Assembly: GCA_947500435.1 (NCBI GenBank)
Contig: CANMRV010000003.1
Coordinates: 1 to 64,000, forward strand
From: an uncultured Flavobacteriaceae bacterium
GTDB taxonomy: Bacteria; Bacteroidota; Bacteroidia; Flavobacteriales; Flavobacteriaceae
Length of the DNA stretch: 64,000 nucleotides
Direction: 5' to 3'
The notes below the pieces were generated by a model. That model was not told the DNA's origin. It saw nothing but the letters and a program-made list of their open reading frames with translations, and made no database searches. Every line of letters begins with the position of its first letter. The first letter of the stretch is position 1. Shown here piece by piece: positions 62,989 through 64,000 of the stretch. The position numbers were made by a program, and so were the translations under genes.

Positions 62989-64000
62989 ATGCTAAAGAAC
63001 ATTTTTTATGTCAGCTGTTTGTTCTTATTTGTTAATTGCAAGGAAGCTCAAAAAGAACTCGAAGTAGAAGTAGAAAACGAAGTTGCTGCCTTAGAATGGC
63101 AACCTGTGCTTTCCAATGACGAAAGTAAACCGGTTCAACGTCATGAAGCGGCATTCGTTAGAGTTGGTGAGAAGTTTTATCTGTTAGGAGGCAGAAGCAT
63201 ACGACCTGTTAGTATTTACGATACACAAACAGGCACTTGGACGGAGGGTACAGAACCTCCAATCGAAATGCACCATTTTCAACCCGTGGTTTACGACAAT
63301 AAAATCTATTGTATTTCTGCAATGACCGGCGGATGGCCCAACGAAACCCCAACAACCCATGTGTATATTTATGACCCAGTTACGGATGTTTGGAGCAAAG
63401 GAGATGAAATTCCCGAGGAAAGAAGAAGGGGTTCTACCGGGAATGTTCTTTACAATGGAAAAATCTATATCGCCTGCGGTATCAAAAACGGACATATAGG
63501 CGACCACAAAACATGGATGGATGTTTACGATCCACAAACTGGAAAATGGGAAGTCCTGGCTGATGCTCCGCGAGCGAGAGACCATTTTCAAGCCGTTTTG
63601 GTTGACGGGAAAATTGTGGCCCCTGCTGGAAGAAATACAGGGATAGAGCCTGATTCGCCTTTTGGAGGCGCAATCGCTGAAGTTGATGTCTATGATATTG
63701 CCTCGAATATTTGGAAGACCTTGCCCAACAACATTCCTACAAAGCGAGCTGGTAACGCGGCAATCTATTTTGGCGATGAGGTTTTAGTTGTTGGCGGGGA
63801 ATCTACCACCCAAGAAAAAGCACATGCGGAGGTAGAAGCACTTAATTTGACTACGAATGAATGGAGAACCCTTCCTTCATTAATCGAAGGACGCCATGGT
63901 TCAGGACTGTTAGAATTTGAAGGTGCGATTTACATCGCTTCTGGATGTGGAAATCGTGGGGGCAAACCCGAGCTTTTTACAATGGAGAAGTTTGGGAATT
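62989..64000 (+). CDS. Kelch-repeat lipoprotein, C-terminus beyond the window
   Basis: The frame opens at ATG 62989 and is still open at the window end (337 codons visible). A lipoprotein signal ends FLFVNC (Cys17). Kelch-type propeller blades follow at intervals of about 50 residues: FYLLGGR, YDTQTGTWTEG, YCISAMTGGW, YDPVTDVWSKG, YIACGIKNG, YDPQTGKWEVL, YDIASNIWKTL and VLVVGGES. Such proteins bind glycans or proteins outside the cell, and some are N-acetylneuraminate epimerases or galactose-oxidase-like enzymes. No catalytic set can be judged from this part. It is divergent from the phosphatase genes. Confidence 0.85.
   Translation, partial: MLKNIFYVSCLFLFVNCKEAQKELEVEVENEVAALEWQPVLSNDESKPVQRHEAAFVRVGEKFYLLGGRSIRPVSIYDTQTGTWTEGTEPPIEMHHFQPVVYDNKIYCISAMTGGWPNETPTTHVYIYDPVTDVWSKGDEIPEERRRGSTGNVLYNGKIYIACGIKNGHIGDHKTWMDVYDPQTGKWEVLADAPRARDHFQAVLVDGKIVAPAGRNTGIEPDSPFGGAIAEVDVYDIASNIWKTLPNNIPTKRAGNAAIYFGDEVLVVGGESTTQEKAHAEVEALNLTTNEWRTLPSLIEGRHGSGLLEFEGAIYIASGCGNRGGKPELFTMEKFGN

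Overview
The window looks like the chromosome of a marine-type member of the Flavobacteriia (Bacteroidota). The support is a SusC/SusD pair, TonB-dependent barrels with CarboxypepD_reg-like N-termini, many lipoproteins with a short lipobox, DUF5777 barrels, LytTR regulators, GH92 and GH2 enzymes, a general lack of Shine-Dalgarno sequences, and candidate promoters of the TAnnTTTG type. The genus cannot be fixed from this sequence alone.

Region 1 (1-12497) is the right part of an integrative element. It ends in the 3' half of a tRNA-Met (CAT anticodon) at 12451-12497, next to a tyrosine recombinase (11100-12308). Inside are a serine recombinase, small unknown genes, a coupled ArsR/SdpI-like/lipoprotein operon with a perfect 10+4+10 operator palindrome, and an AAA+ ATPase plus subtilisin-like protease pair that matches the IetA/IetS type (plasmid stability and anti-phage defence). 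The left end of the element and the intact tRNA lie outside the window.

Region 2 (12.5-28.85 kb) carries chromosomal accessory genes: a frameshifted unknown gene, a GH2 beta-galactosidase lipoprotein, a receptor/lipoprotein/LytS-LytR operon, a DUF5916 barrel divergent from an Lrp/AsnC regulator, a GH92 mannosidase-like lipoprotein, a TerB-like small protein and a purple-acid-phosphatase-like enzyme.

Region 3 (28.9-45.8 kb) holds two catabolic or redox modules, each about 7.8 kb, placed on either side of an APC-family permease. Each is bracketed by diverged direct repeats of about 100 bp: on the right the repeat is part of an intact gene, on the left it is a truncated remnant. Module A has a membrane-bound Cache-LytTR regulator, a c-type cytochrome lipoprotein, two copies each of YceI, an OB-fold protein and a DUF5777 barrel, an HMA-like protein, and a lipoprotein fusing COG4315-type repeats to two tandem cupredoxins. 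Two of its promoters carry the same pair of ATTCCCT direct repeats at the same spacing, a very likely binding site for the LytTR protein. Module B looks like sugar-acid metabolism: a sorbosone-dehydrogenase-like cytochrome lipoprotein, a GntP transporter, an IlvD/Edd dehydratase, a TIM-barrel isomerase and an SDR.

Region 4 (45.9-52.4 kb) is a compact cluster I cannot match to a described system: a 65-residue protein, a coiled-coil/four-TM protein, a vWA-like lipoprotein, a polytopic membrane protein, a highly divergent class A penicillin-binding protein, a small acidic protein and a divergent sigma-factor-like protein.

Region 5 (52.5-64 kb) contains a dienelactone hydrolase, a secreted alpha/beta-hydrolase, a SusC/SusD pair preceded by a 24-bp palindrome made of three AACGTT units, a glycerophosphodiesterase-alkaline phosphatase fusion, another alkaline-phosphatase-superfamily enzyme, and a Kelch-repeat lipoprotein that runs off the right edge.
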